64,000 bases of DNA from Paralithodes platypus (taxonomy: Eukaryota > Arthropoda > Malacostraca > Decapoda > Lithodidae), in assembly GCA_032716605.1 (NCBI GenBank), contig CM064502.1:31998910-32062909 (forward strand), given 5' to 3'. Shown piece after piece: positions 31,883-42,403 of the stretch (position 1 is the stretch's first letter; the number at the start of each line of letters is the position of its first letter). Under the pieces are notes generated by a model. That model saw nothing but the letters and a program-made list of their open reading frames with translations, was not told where the DNA came from and searched no databases. The position numbers and the translations under genes were made by a program.

Positions 31883-33525
31883 TTGTTTAAAAACCTCTCT
31901 AAGGCAAACCATGAAACCCCAACTGAAGCAGCATCTGACAAATGCTCATCCGCAGTTTTAATAAGAATCGTAGCTTTTTTGGAGGTAAAATCCAGCTTGA
32001 AGAGGATGATAGATATCTGTGACGTATCAGCAAACCAACATCAACAATACGGGTTTCATATTGATTGCTCTTCAGGTGGCCACGCAAAGAAGCCAACACG
32101 ATTGTTGCAAGCCTTTTGAACCATGTATCGTGGAAGTGTGAGGCTTGTGTTAGGAGAGGAGGCATCACAGAAGATGAAGCAGATCTCCTTGTCCAACAAC
32201 ACCATCAAGACAGAATTACCGAAATGTCTGAAAACATAAGAAAATGTGGTGTCAAGGTAATGTCATCGCCCTTATTTTCCCTTCAACTTGACGAGTCCAC
32301 GGATGTCACCAACATTGCACAACTGCTTGTTTTCAGCCGCTACATTACTGACACGGAATTGAGCAGGAGTTTCTTTTTTGCCGCCATTAGAGACGACAAC
32401 ACGGCAGTTGATGCATGGCAGTAGTTGCGATTTCTTTGAAGAGTCGGGACTGAGTTGGAGCAAACTGGAATTTGCACAGACGGTGGCCCTAATATGCTTG
32501 GTTCACGATCAGGATTCATTGCTCTTGTGAAGCAGAAGCAACCTGGTTTGAAGGAACACACTGCATGATCCATAGAGAAGCTCTCGCCTCAAAGACAATT
32601 CCAAAGAACCTTCATGCAGACTTGACTGTCATCATAAACATTGTTAACTACGTGAAAGGATCAGCCCTGAACACTCGCCTCTTCCGTGAGCTCTGCCGGG
32701 ACATGCATGCTGAACACACTGCTCTTTTATTTCACAGACAAGTGCGATGGCTGTCAAAAGGGAACATGCTCTGGCGTGGGTCTTTGAACTGCGGGAAGAA
32801 GTAAAGTTGTTTTTGAGTTGCAGCACCAAGGTGGACCTGTTGTCTGCCTTCAATAAGGATGATTTGAGCACGAATGGCTTATGCTGATATTTTTGAAACT
32901 CTCAGTGAACTACATAAGAAATTACAGGGACAAAGGAGCAACGTGATTGTGCACACTGATGCCATCAATGCTTTCACGGCAAAACTCCAACTTTGAGGAA
33001 AACAAATGAAAAAAGGAAATACTGCATTCTTTCAGCGTTTGAGTGACATACTTGTGAGAAAGACATCGAGGACCCATTGAAGGAGGAAATCATCGATCAC
33101 CTTGATTTTGGGGGACGAGTTCAAACGATATTTCCCTGGTATCGACACTGAAGACATTTTAATGAGGCTGACAAGGAACCCTTTATATGTCAGGTGGATG
33201 ATGTCCCTGAGGCATGCAAAATGAGTTCTTGGAGCTCAAACATGACTCTTCTGCCAAGGATGAGTTTCGTGCACAAGATCTTGAAGACTTCTGTGTTAAT
33301 GTGCGTGGAGCATACCCACAACTGAGCACCAACGCATTGAAAATCCTCATTCTGTTTTCCACAACTTACCTTTGTAAGTCTGGATTTTCTACTTTACTCA
33401 CAATCAAGCCCAAAGCACGAAACCGACTTGAGGTGGAATGTGACATGCGTTGCGCACTTTCCAAAACTAACCCTGATATTGATACACTGACGCACAAGAA
33501 GCAATTTCAGCCTTCTCACTGATCT
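31883..33525 (+). pseudogene. hAT transposase (ZBED5/FAM200/SCAND3-like), decayed
   Basis: Recognisable blocks occur in three frames. 'NLSKANHETPTEA' (31890) is the classic start of the catalytic region. 'SPLFSLQLDESTDVTNIAQLLVFSRYI' (32265-32350) carries the DESTD motif. The C-terminal dimerisation domain, 'NALKILILFSTTYLCKSGFSTL..KARNRLEVE..CALSKTNPDI' (33320-33490), ends at a natural stop, 33523. Frameshifts and stops lie near 32120, 32424, 32560, 32805-33210. The part before 31883 was displaced by element B and would lie left of 22460, where I find no BED finger. The family binds short TIRs and makes 8-bp duplications, as seen here. Confidence 0.9.
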
Positions 33526-34350
33526 AATTCTAAAGTAGAAAAGCAAACTAAAGTCCTTTTAGTTTACTATTATTTTATCAGTATATTTGTACTTTTTTTT
33601 TAAATAAATTAGTAAATAGTCACAGTGTGTTTCGACTACTCGTTCCCTTGTCCACATGAATGGGAATCTGGAAATGGTTTGAACTTTAGGGAAATGACAG
33701 AAAAAAGGTTGGGAATCGCTGACTTAGACTGCTTCAATTTTCATGTATCCATGAATTTTGACCCCAACGTCCTTTGAATTTGGATCTCTGTCATTCATTT
33801 TGGCTTTAGGAGAGACACTCGTTTCAGGCAGCCTGCCTTTTGTCTCTTCATACAAAAAAAAAAAACCCATAAACAAATAAATATCTAATAATAACAACAA
33901 TAATAATAAAACAAACATGATGAACAGGGCCTGAATTCGACTAGACAGTGATAAGTTTACCCTGGGAGATAGTGTGGTATAGTATATGAGGGCAGAGATA
34001 ACCATCAAACATCTCACAAAACAGCGTGTGTATTGCAAAGTCAACCAGATTTTAGTCAGTGTCATTTGCGGACCTCCATGGCAAGCTCATTACCAAGAAC
34101 TTTTTTTCCTTTCCCCTTCAGTTTTTTCCCCGTAACAGACTTCCACCCCCGAGCGTCGTGTGTCATTCAGAAGGAAATAATGAGTCTATTAGTGAAAGTC
34201 ACGCTGGTTGATATTGTTGCCTATGTGTGGAGTGCAGGAGGCACTGATCTATAACCGTATTGATCTATTGCTCACCAGTTTAAGGCGAGATGGGTGTATT
34301 TTTTTGCTAATTTATTTAGCTATTAATTTGTTTTTGTTCATCCTTTAAAC

Positions 34351-34632
34351 GTCCCCCACCCTCCCAACAGAACCTCTTTCAAGTTAAATTTGAAAATTTT
34401 TCGATAAAAATTACCTTCCGGAGGCCGGTTCCTCTTAAATTACAGGCTCGCTATCGCTCGCCAGGAAAAATCGACACCTAAATGACACGAAAAGTCCTTA
34501 TAAATATTGACAAGGATATGGAGCGAAAGGTCTTAAAATCGCCAAACTAGTGGGCCGATCGTCTTAGAATCTGAAAACTAATAGGGCTAAACATGAGGAA
34601 GAAGGGGGGCCAGAAAAAACAACCATCCCCAC
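34351..34632 (-). mobile_element. TTAA-type miniature element, family 2 (copy f)
   Basis: Reverse-orientation copy with 'ccggaggccggttcctctt', 'gctcgccaggaaaaa', 'tgacacgaaaagtc' and 'ccagaaaaaacaaccatcccc'. The TTAA boundaries are not clear. Confidence 0.65.
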
Positions 34633-34814
34633 ATAAGAGATCTTTGTTTGTGGTGGGATACTCAAAGGGTATTTTCCCTTCGACGGCAATACCCCGCAAG
34701 TGATATAAATTAGATCTTTGCTGTGTTGAACAATCATTGTAGTGGACGTGTGTATTAACCTACATCTACTGCAGTGTATAAAGGGCACTTTCTGTGAGTC
34801 TGTCTGTTTCTTCA

Positions 34815-35125
34815 TGTTTGCACACGAACTACTCTCTGTTTTCAAGATGGAGAGCCCATACATGGCATGTATACAAAGGGGGTGCCAGGATAGATGTTAA
34901 GCAATGTTTTTTGTCCCCTCACCCCTCCGGAGATGGGTGGCAGAGCCCCCAACACTAACTACCCACTCATTGTTCATGATGAAGAGCCCATATTTGGCAT
35001 GAATACTAAGGGGGTGCCAGAATAGGCATTAATTGGTTTTCTGTTGGCACCCTCATCCCCAACACGAACTACTCCCTCAGTTTTCAAGATGGAAAGCCCA
35101 TACTTGGCATGGTGCCAGCATTGGT
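34815..35125 (+). repeat. Threefold tandem repeat of ~110-137 bp
   Basis: 'cacgaactactc.ctc.gttttcaagatggagagcccatacatggcatg..gggggtgccaggat' recurs from about 34815, 34952 and 35062. The copies have diverged, and the last is shortened. Confidence 0.75.
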
Positions 35126-35403
35126 TTTATAGAAAAGAAAAAAAATCCCGGGCACCTTAACTAGTACTTCCATAATTAGAAATAAGTGATGTGAATGGGC
35201 TATAAAGTATGGCATCTGAGTGTACAAAAACACTTGTCACCTATGATAACACTGCAGATTGTCACCCACTTTCGTCTTTTGACCGAAGCTATACTCGCTA
35301 CTTAAGTACACTAACAAACGTCGCCTCACCTCTAAAATATAATATACATTCACAAGCATCCCAATATGAACGTAGCGCCAACTATTTGAAAACATCACCT
35401 TAA

Positions 35404-35619
35404 CCCCTTTTGTACCTGCGACGTCATATTTATTGTATTGTAGCTATATTTAAAGAAACGATAATGTCCAGTTCAAGTAGGATCTGTGGTAGTAAAAATG
35501 ATTGAGTGATATACCTGTAGTTCGAAGCCTGTTTATTGTTGGAGGCCCTTTTGACCTGATTAAAACCATCTAATAAGGGTCAAAATAAAGTTAAAATTAC
35601 GGCATCGGAACTGAATCAG
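35404..35619 (+). mobile_element. TTAA hairpin element, family 1 (copy f)
   Basis: TTAA at 35400-35403 and 35620-35623. Ends 'ccccttttgtacctgcgacg' and 'cggcatcggaactgaatcag'. 216 bp. Confidence 0.8.
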
Positions 35620-35639
35620 TTAATAAATGTATACACATT

Positions 35640-37080
35640 CGCCCCCAAACAAACTAACTAAAATTCCTCCCTTTCTCCCTGGATTCCACACGCCCTCCAA
35701 CCCCCACCTATTATCACCAACACACAGCTTGTTAGGGACTAGGAACAGTACTCTCACACTTTGTACCTTACTTATTGGATTGGATGGGTACAGGGGCACT
35801 TGTTCTCTGCTAGATTGTTTATAATTGACTTACTGCCACATTTCGCTCATGGTTTCCTTTCATATATTTGATTTTCAATATAAACATATAGGCCTACAGT
35901 AAATGTGAATATGTAAATATTACGTAAATGAGTGTAAACGTAACTGCGTTAGGTTTGTTAGGTATATGTTACCTAGTCATTTGGACTTCCAGATACGAGA
36001 AAGAACTTATATACCATAATCTATGAACATATTTAAATATAATTCGTTGTACAGTATAATAAAAGTCCATACTATTGACGATATTTATCACGTGATAGTT
36101 GGCCTTTCATTATCATAATTGTAGTATTTCAGAAACAGAAAACATGCATACTGGGATTTTCAAAATATTCTTAGATGTACTGTATAGTGTATTTAATCCA
36201 AAACAGGTCACAATGATAGGCTAACTGTCACCTGAAAAGCATCGTCATTAGTAAAACCTTATATTTACACATGACACATGGCTTTACTAATAGCGAATTT
36301 TGTCATGTGATGGTTTGCCTATCATTGCGATCTCCTACAGTATTCATCTGGGAATGTTGTGATTATCTCAGCACTGTATCTAATTTATTTCTGTTTGATA
36401 AATTACTTGAATTTCAGACTGAATCTGGCGTTGAAAATATAGTATTGTAAGATTATTTGAAAATGTTCCAATGTTAAATGGTCAAACATACGAATGAAAA
36501 TATACAAAATATCTTACTAAGTGGCACAACATTCGTACCAGAGTATTTGCTCCGAAGTTCTGTTCAACCAACTATGTGGAAACACATACACAGAGAATAT
36601 AAACCATTAGAGCAGCCACATACCCCAGTCTGGCCAATATAAACACACAACACCAGTTCACCTTCTGTTTGTGATATCGTGATAAAACACCTTAAGGAGT
36701 GACTGAATTAACATTATTTACGTAGCTTAATTGTTTTTAAGATAAAGATATTGTAAACATTCTGCTAAGCTCTATTCCCACACATGTAGATGTTTCAATG
36801 CTATCGAGGCCAAATTAAGATTAAAAAACACATACAAAATATTGGTATAAATTACAAAGTAATATAGGCATTTGGTTGACATAGTGAGATAAAACTTAAA
36901 CTAGTGTATTTGGGTACATAATTAATGTCTCAGTGTCTGGGTTTAATTAGTGACCAAGTTGCATTATTGTTATTACTGCCTTAGTAAATAGTTGCTTAGA
37001 TTATAGTTTGTTAAATGTTCATACAGTTTATTATTGCAATAAAAAATAGTGATGGTGATTTTTAATTTGTTAAATAATAA
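35640..37080. other. AT-rich stretch with no recognised gene
   Basis: Apart from the foldback at 36208-36335 I see only short frames, A/T-rich sequence and no match to other parts of the window. Confidence 0.45.
36208..36335. repeat. Imperfect foldback (inverted repeat)
   Basis: 'caatgataggctaactgtcacctgaaaa..cattagtaaaacc' on the left is answered by the reverse complement of 'ggctttactaatag..ttttgtcatgtgatggtttgcctatcattg' on the right, arms about 50 bp with roughly 75% pairing. A third, weaker match lies at 36080-36115. Confidence 0.6.
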
Positions 37081-37142
37081 AAGAGAGAGAGAGGTTGGCA
37101 GAGGGGGGGGGGGGGGGGGCAGAGGCAGAGAGAGAGAGAGGC
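37081..37142. repeat. (AG)n with an 18-base G-run
   Basis: 'gagagagagagg', then about 18 consecutive G at 37105-37120, then 'cagaggcagagagagagagagg'. Confidence 0.85.
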
Positions 37143-37465
37143 TCAGAAACGCCAGCCAGCGAATTATCATTAAGTGAATTGCGGACACAATTAACGGAAT
37201 AGGATCAGGACGGATGAGATTAACGAAGGCTTGACTATTTCGGACATCGAGAGTGAGGAGGAGGGGAGTGCTATTATTTATCCTCACAGTTCCCACGACC
37301 CTTCAACACCTACACAATGCACACTCCTCTGTATTTGTAGCACTGTCGTAATATTTGTAAACACCGCTTCGAAGTCGACAGCCGAACAGATTACTATATG
37401 GGTTACGCTTCGAGAGGGGAGAGTTATATTTGTCTTCTTCTATGTGTTTGAAAGAAACACAAGGC

Positions 37466-37612
37466 AGGTTGTCTGTAACGAGTGTCACCCCAAAAGCCAA
37501 AAGAGTGACAGAACCAAATTCAAAGGGACGTTGGGGTCAAAAGCAGTTTAAGCCATAGGACGAAGGAAATATTGACTGAGGGAGAGAGTTCCAGAGTTCA
37601 CTTGTTGAGTAG
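37466..37612 (-). pseudogene. LINE 3' tail, uninterrupted paralogue of the hAT target
   Basis: On the minus strand this reads 'ctctggaactctctccctcagtc..cctatggcttaaactgcttttgaccccaacgtcc..ttggggtgacactcgtt'. It is the same segment that is broken by the hAT at 19706, but continuous. Confidence 0.75.
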
Positions 37613-37689
37613 AAGAAAGATTAAGGAGGTTCTTGTCATGCTCTGTTTAGCCTACATGTTGAAGTAAGGGGGGGGGGGGGAGGGGAGGG

Positions 37690-37965
37690 GGTTGTTCCCT
37701 AGACCTCCATCAAGCTTAGACAAAAAATACAAGACTCCTCTGCAAGATATATGTGTGTATTGTTCGGTTTTTCCTAAGGTGCTGGCTTGCAATCGCTCAC
37801 CAGGAAGAAATCGACACCTAAAAGGCATAACACGTCTTAAAATTGACAAAGAAATCGGGCGTAAGGTATTAAATCGCAAAATTATTGGAACGAACGTCAT
37901 AAAATCTCAAAGCTAATATGCTAAATATGAGGGAGAACTGGGTCCACAAAAAGCATGAGGTAGAA
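37690..37965 (-). mobile_element. TTAA-type miniature element, family 2 (copy g)
   Basis: Reverse-orientation copy: 'tagacctccatcaagctta', 'tcgctcaccaggaagaaatcgacacctaaa', 'aaggtattaaatcgcaaaattattgg'. It is preceded by a G-run at 37668-37680. Divergent. Confidence 0.6.
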
Positions 37966-38043
37966 AAGCCACTATCTCCCTTTTAATGTGTTCATTGTGT
38001 GTTTCTAGGCCTGTCTATACTGTAGTGTATATGTGTCAGCTTA

Positions 38044-38052
38044 CCCCCCCCC

Positions 38053-38083
<31 letters not shown>

Positions 38084-38086
38084 ACC
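38044..38086. repeat. C-run then (CA)n
   Basis: About 25 consecutive C followed by 'acacacacacacacacacc'. Simple sequence. Confidence 0.9.
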
Positions 38087-38305
38087 TTCTTCTCGGTTTG
38101 TTTGTTTAGCTAAGCACACTGTAACGAGACAAATGAGGTGCCCCGAACACAACACGATATTTAATTTTCTCCACCGTAGCTACACAATGACAACCCAAAA
38201 GTCACCTATAGTTAGCGGGAATGATGTACAGGAGAGCTCAAACGTTGTGTACTGCCTCACCATCTCACAGTAATTGTCCTCTCTTGGTATTAGAAGACTA
38301 ACAAA

Positions 38306-38650
38306 TATGTGGGCGGGCTTGTGGCTTTGGCTCCGCTACATGTCTGCCTGCCGAGATCGGAGCCTCTCCGGGTGGTCGGGGGCCGGGGGAGTGCTGGAGC
38401 GGCCTTGGTGACCCTGGTCTTTGGGTATTCTCCTGGGTGACCTAGATGTGTGTGAATTTTGTGTTTTGTCTGTCTTTGTTCGCTGTTTTGTCTTGTGTTT
38501 TATGTTTTCCTGTTCCTGCTTTGTCTTGAGTCGGCCACCCCCAAGAAAATACAAAAAAAGAAAAAAAAAAGAAAAGAGGAAAATAAAATAAAAAATAGGA
38601 AAAGTGGGGATTGGGCCTGAGCATATACATACATACATACATACATACAA
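38306..38650 (+). mobile_element. SINE-like retroposon S2a with (CATA)n tail
   Basis: Matches 60796-61062. Shared blocks are 'gtgggcgggc', 'tgtctgcctgc', 'cctctccggg', 'ggcgacctagatgtgtgtg' and the tail 'tgtcttgagtcggccnccccc..gagcatatacatacatac'. An A-rich insert (38545-38610) interrupts the tail in this copy. The tail, but not the body, is shared with S2b (41521, 42048). Confidence 0.7.
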
Positions 38651-38916
38651 ATATAAACAGAAAAACGTAACACAATTAGAATATGCGAATTATGGTAAGA
38701 ACTTTCCTCTCCTGGTATTAGAACAAGGCAAAACAAAAGCGGAAATTCATAACGAAAATACCATACAGTATACACATTTGTTTAAGAACTTTCCTTCTTA
38801 TTATTAGAGAGATAACCAAAGTTGAAACAATGGGTAGGACAGGATTTCTGAGTGCTGCCGTACCTATTACGAATATTTGTATGGGGGATGGTTGTTTTTT
38901 CTGGACCCCCTTCTCC

Positions 38917-40431
38917 AACGTAACACCGATATTCAAAAAAGGCAGCAAATCCCTACCCAGTAACTATCGTCCAATTAGCTTAACCTCAGTTGTATGTAAA
39001 ATGCTAGAAACGGTCATACGAGACAGACTCGTAAATCACTTAGAGGAAAATAACATACTTAAAGATACTCAACACGGCTTTCGTAAAAAACGTTCCTGTT
39101 TAACAAACCTCTTAGACTTCTTCCACGATATCCTCAACCTCTACGATGAGAGTAAAGCTGTAGATATTATATACCTTGATTTTCAAAAGGCCTTTGACAA
39201 AGTTCCTCACAAACGTTTACTGCTAAAACTAAAAGCGCATGGAATACAAGACGGTGTGTTGAAATGGATAGAAAATTGGCTCAGCGACAAAAAGCAAAGA
39301 GTAGTCATAAACGGTAAGGCATCTAAATGGACCAATGTAAGTAGCGGGGTACCCCAGGGATCGGTACTAGGACCAATTCTCTTTCTAATTTACATCAACG
39401 ACATAGATGAGGGTCTCACCTGTACAATCTCAAAATTTGCTGACGATACAAAAATTGCAAATAGCGTACTCTCAAAAGAACAAGTTGACGATATGCAACA
39501 CAATCTAGATAAATTGTCATGTTGGACCCAAATTTGGCAAATGAGTTTCAATGCGGATAAATGTAAAGTACTACATATCGGATACCTAAATGAGAAAGCA
39601 AACTATTCGATGAATGGCACTCAGCTTAAGAATGTAAACAGAGAAACCGATCTGGGAGTAACAATATCGAGTAACCTAAAACCGAGTCAACAATGTTCAG
39701 AAGTTGTTAAGAAGGCAAACAAAATAATTGGCTTTATAGGCAGGTCATTTGAGCATAAATCCAAAGAAGTTATCCTAACCCTTTACAATTCCTTAGTCCG
39801 CCCTCTTCTGGAATACTGCGTTCAATCCTGGTGCCCTTATTACCAAAAAGATATAAACAAGCTAGAACGAGTTCAACGTAGAGTTACCAAAATGATACCT
39901 AGCCTAAAGAATAAACCATACGAAGAGCGTCTTAGAGAATTAAATCTATTTCCTTTAACCCAGTGCAGATTAAGAGGTGGCTTAATTCAAGTGTTCAAAA
40001 TCATCACAGGCATCGACAATATGAACTGTAGTAAGTACTTCACTATCGACCAATCTAATTACACGCGGGGAAACGGTTGCAAAATTATTGGTAAATCTTT
40101 TAACTCACACGAATCTAAGAATTTCTTCTTCAATCGAGTTGTCAACTTGTGGAATGGGCTTCCCCGAAACGTTATAGACTGCATCACCGTTGATTCATTT
40201 AAACTCCGCCTAGACAAATATCTTTATTTTATCCTCCCCTCAGTTACTAACCCATCTGTCCCCTACTAACTTCCTAATCCTGCCACGGACATTAGTTCCA
40301 GGGCAGTAATTCCCTTTCCAATGTTCCCTTACCCACTCTAAACCACTGTTTGGACACTTGATCCTCAGTGTTTTGGAGGACAAGCAACCTAGAAGGGTCA
40401 CTAGATCTGTTGTTGCTTGATTTCCTTTGTA
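38917..40431 (+). mobile_element. CR1-like LINE D (copy 1), 5'-truncated
   Basis: RT-only copy, flanked by CTCC (38913-38916 and 40432-40435). The 3' UTR begins after 40269 and ends in the family's 'cttgatttcctttgtactc' tail. Other copies: 42766 (fragment), 55021 (minus), 58746 (fragment), 63168 (minus). Confidence 0.9.
38918..40269 (+). pseudogene. Reverse transcriptase of LINE D, intact from its truncation point
   Basis: The frame is open from the LINE junction to the stop after 40266; an apparent ATG at 38830 lies in flanking DNA. Motifs in order: 'NVTPIFKKG', '[16 protein letters not shown]', '[15 protein letters not shown]', '[12 protein letters not shown]' (first Asp), '[14 protein letters not shown]', 'KFADDTKI' (catalytic pair), 'LEYCVQSWCPYYQKDINKLERVQRR', 'RVVNLWNGLPRNVI'. 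This is the CR1 clade. Endonuclease and ORF1 are absent, so the copy is dead despite its undamaged RT. The C-terminus ends 15 or so residues differently from copy 3, through a local change after 'LRLDKYL'. Confidence 0.88.
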
Positions 40432-40786
40432 CTCCTTCGTTTTAGCCTCATTACTTTTCAGATTTTATGACATTCGGCCCATTAGTTTGACGATTTTATC
40501 ACCTTTCGCCCATTTTGTTGTAAATTTTAAGACCTTTCGTGCCGTTTAGGTGACTATTTTTTTCTGGCGAGCGAAAACAAGTCTATACTTTTAAGAGGAC
40601 CCGGCCTTCGGCCGGAATATTTGTCTACCGACAAATTTAAAAATTCATCTTGAAGTGGGGTCTATGGGGGGGTTTCTTTACAGTTTGATGGAGGTCAAGC
40701 AAGGAAACTCAAACATAAATGAATTCATAGATATTTAGCCCAAAAAATAACCACTACCCTCTTAAAAGGCATAAATATGATGGAGG

Positions 40787-40990
40787 TGTGTCAGAGTGGT
40801 CTTGCTACTGGACTGGTAATCCAATGGACCCGGGTTTGAATCCCAGTATGTCAAGGAGAAGATATTATTGGGATGGAATTTGTGCTGTATACCTAGTTTC
40901 AGTGCATTACCACAGCACACCGAAATGCCATAAAAAGTACCCTCATTGTTCCCTGATTAAATAGCATTGTATGAATATTCCCATATTCAA
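40787..40990 (+). mobile_element. tRNA-headed SINE (S3)
   Basis: 40787-40853 looks like a tRNA. The A box is 'tcagagtggtc'. The anticodon arm is 'tggactggtaatcca' (4-bp stem, 7-base loop, anticodon GGT). The B box is 'gggtttgaatccc'. The acceptor strands pair poorly (mostly wobble), so this is a tRNA-derived SINE head, not a working tRNA. A body of about 135 bp follows ('ttattgggatggaatttgtgctg..') without a clear A tail. Only one copy is in the window. Confidence 0.6.
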
Positions 40991-41007
40991 AATATGCTAC
41001 AGGGGGA

Positions 41008-41265
41008 CAATGCCTAGTGAGTTAATTGCTCAATTGGTGGCATTCTGAGAGTGAGGGTCCGAGTCTGGTGAATGAGACGGTGAAGCGCAGAGGCGGAGCA
41101 GCTTCAGAGATGGAGTTGCTTCGAAACGGGGTGCTTCGCATGTCTCACTCCCTAGACTGGAACAAGATCTCACGGGCCTCACTGTGTTCAGCGGTTGAGT
41201 GTGCAGGCTCTCAGCCTATGCCGGAGAGGGAGCAGTTGGAATATAGAAAAAAAACAAAAACGAAA
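41008..41265 (+). mobile_element. tRNA-derived SINE, family S1 (copy 3)
   Basis: The best-preserved tRNA-like head of the three: 'ttgctcaattggtggca' (A box) and 'gggtccgagtctgg' (B box). It ends 'ttggaatatagaaaaaaaac'. It lacks the middle ~40 bp ('gagtgaacaccgtgcctcatgtgaagg..') found in the other two copies. Confidence 0.8.
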
Positions 41266-41493
41266 TATGTTGTTAATTAGCAAAACTTGGTATTTACATC
41301 ATCCAAAGAGATAGTAGTTTCGTAGTTCTCCAGAAAGTATCGAGAAATCAGCTGAATTTACCGTCAGCTGAAAATATACAGACTAGTAACTTTCTGCCAA
41401 ACACTCGATGAAGTACGAGTATCTTGATAGATCTAGATATATAGCGATATAGAAAGAGGCATATATATACTCAATAGCAACATAGCTTTACAT

Positions 41494-41520
41494 TGTATAT
41501 ATATATATATATATATATAC
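41494..41520. repeat. (TA)n tail of an S2b retroposon
   Basis: About 12 TA units directly at the 3' end (minus strand) of the S2b copy that follows. Confidence 0.8.
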
Positions 41521-41705
41521 TCAGGAACATACCCAATAGCTGGGGGTGACCGACTCGAGACATAGCCCAAACAGAAACAACATTGAAGGTTCCAATTTTT
41601 ATGGTCCTAGACTACTTTTGCGTTCCCTCGCCCCTTACTTTGTCTCGCCGAGTAGGTGAATTTTTATAAGGGGAAGAGGATTCCTAGCCCCCTGCCCCCA
41701 GAAGG
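41521..41705 (-). mobile_element. SINE-like retroposon S2b (copy 1)
   Basis: Minus-strand body 'ctcggcgagacaaagtaagg', 'gggcgagggaacgcaaaag', then the shared tail 'tttgggctatgtctcgagtc'..'cacccccagctattgggtat' and (TA)n. It matches 42048-42215. Confidence 0.7.
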
Positions 41706-42047
41706 AAAAGTAAATGAGACAGACAGAAACGGCTAAGGTTGGGTAGAGGATGCCAAACCTCACTCTGGATAGGACCAGCTCGAAAACGATAAATACAGTA
41801 TAAATCACCAAACATTATGGTATACAGCGTGAGAAGGAATACAAATGGTGTCCAATTGTAAATTCCTTCATTACGATGACGTCTTGTACTGATATTCTGG
41901 CTATCCTTAGAAGATTATATTAAGTTTAGATAAGGTAAGTGAGAGTTAAAGGGATATAAGTGACATTGATTTTGTATGGCATGTAGGCATATATGTATAT
42001 ATGTATGTACATTATGTATATATGTATGTATGTATGTATGTATGTAC

Positions 42048-42215
42048 TCAGGCACATACCCTATTGCTGGGGGTGGCCGATTCGAGACTGAGCCCGAACA
42101 GAAACGTTTAAAATTCCAATGTTTAGGGTCCAGGACCACTTTCGCGTTCCCTCGCCCCTTTCTCTGTCTCGTTGAGTAGGAGAATGTTACTAGGGGAGGA
42201 GGATTCCTATAATCT
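42048..42215 (-). mobile_element. SINE-like retroposon S2b (copy 2)
   Basis: Second S2b, same orientation, with a (GTAT)n/(TA)n tail at 41990-42047. It shares 'cgagggaacgcgaaag' and the 'gagtcggccaccccc' tail. Confidence 0.7.
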
Positions 42216-42225
42216 AGTTGATGTA

Positions 42226-42403
42226 AGTAGGCGAGAGATCATGACACCTACTCTCTGTAACTCAAAAAGGGCTGAAGCAAATTGGCTGTAAATTTCCACA
42301 TCTATTCCATGACTGACTCTTCCTAAGTGATAGAAATATTAGCCCTATAACTCTAGTCGTTTCTTTAGTTACAGAGGTTAGAGGTCATAATTTCTCGCCT
42401 ACT
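42226..42403. mobile_element. TA-flanked (mariner-like) miniature element
   Basis: 178 bp with about 37-bp terminal inverted repeats starting AGTAGGCGAGA. TA stands at 42224-42225 and 42404-42405. Subterminal 'ctctgtaactc' and 'agttacagag' extend the pairing. A TA duplication is the mark of Tc1/mariner-type insertion. Confidence 0.75.

Larger units (their letters stand above)
19706..33721 (+). mobile_element. hAT transposon (ZBED-like) with two nested insertions
   Basis: The termini are CAGC(AT/GA)TTCCCAACCT in inverted orientation (14 of 16 match). They are flanked by a perfect 8-bp duplication ACTTAGAC (19698-19705, 33722-33729), exactly what hAT transposases make. The 14.0-kb span shrinks to about 3.1 kb once the Harbinger-like element (19973-21498) and Gypsy element B (22464-31878) are removed. 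The decayed transposase lies at 31883-33525. The promoter-proximal half has no recognisable BED finger. Confidence 0.9.
19620..33865 (+). pseudogene. LINE 3' tail split by the hAT transposon
   Basis: Left piece 19620-19697 ('ctctgaaattctctccctcaat..cctata'). Right piece 33730-33865 ('tgcttcaattttcatgtatc..gacactcgtttcaggcagcctgccttttgtctcttc'). Together they are the C-terminal codons and 3' UTR of a LINE X relative. A related uninterrupted copy at 37466-37610 (minus strand) runs through the same point without a gap. The coordinates given span the hAT insertion. Confidence 0.75.
38882..40761 (+). mobile_element. TTAA-type miniature element, family 2 (copy h), split by a LINE
   Basis: Left 35 bp 'gggggatggttgttttttct' to 'cttctcc'. 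The remainder resumes at 40436 ('ttcgttttagcctcattac') and runs through 'ccggccttcggccgg' to 'accctc' before TTAA (40762-40765). The CR1 LINE at 38917-40431 sits inside with CTCC on both sides. Confidence 0.75.

Noticed and set aside
37231..37551. 106-codon plus-strand frame
   Set aside because: It overlaps the reverse strand of a LINE tail (37466-37612) and has no domain.
38830..38916. N-terminal extension of the LINE D polymerase from an ATG at 38830
   Set aside because: These codons belong to flanking DNA and a family 2 miniature element; the LINE begins at 38917.
40787..40853. Functional tRNA-Thr(GGT) gene
   Set aside because: The acceptor stem pairs mostly by wobble and the sequence continues into a SINE-like body.
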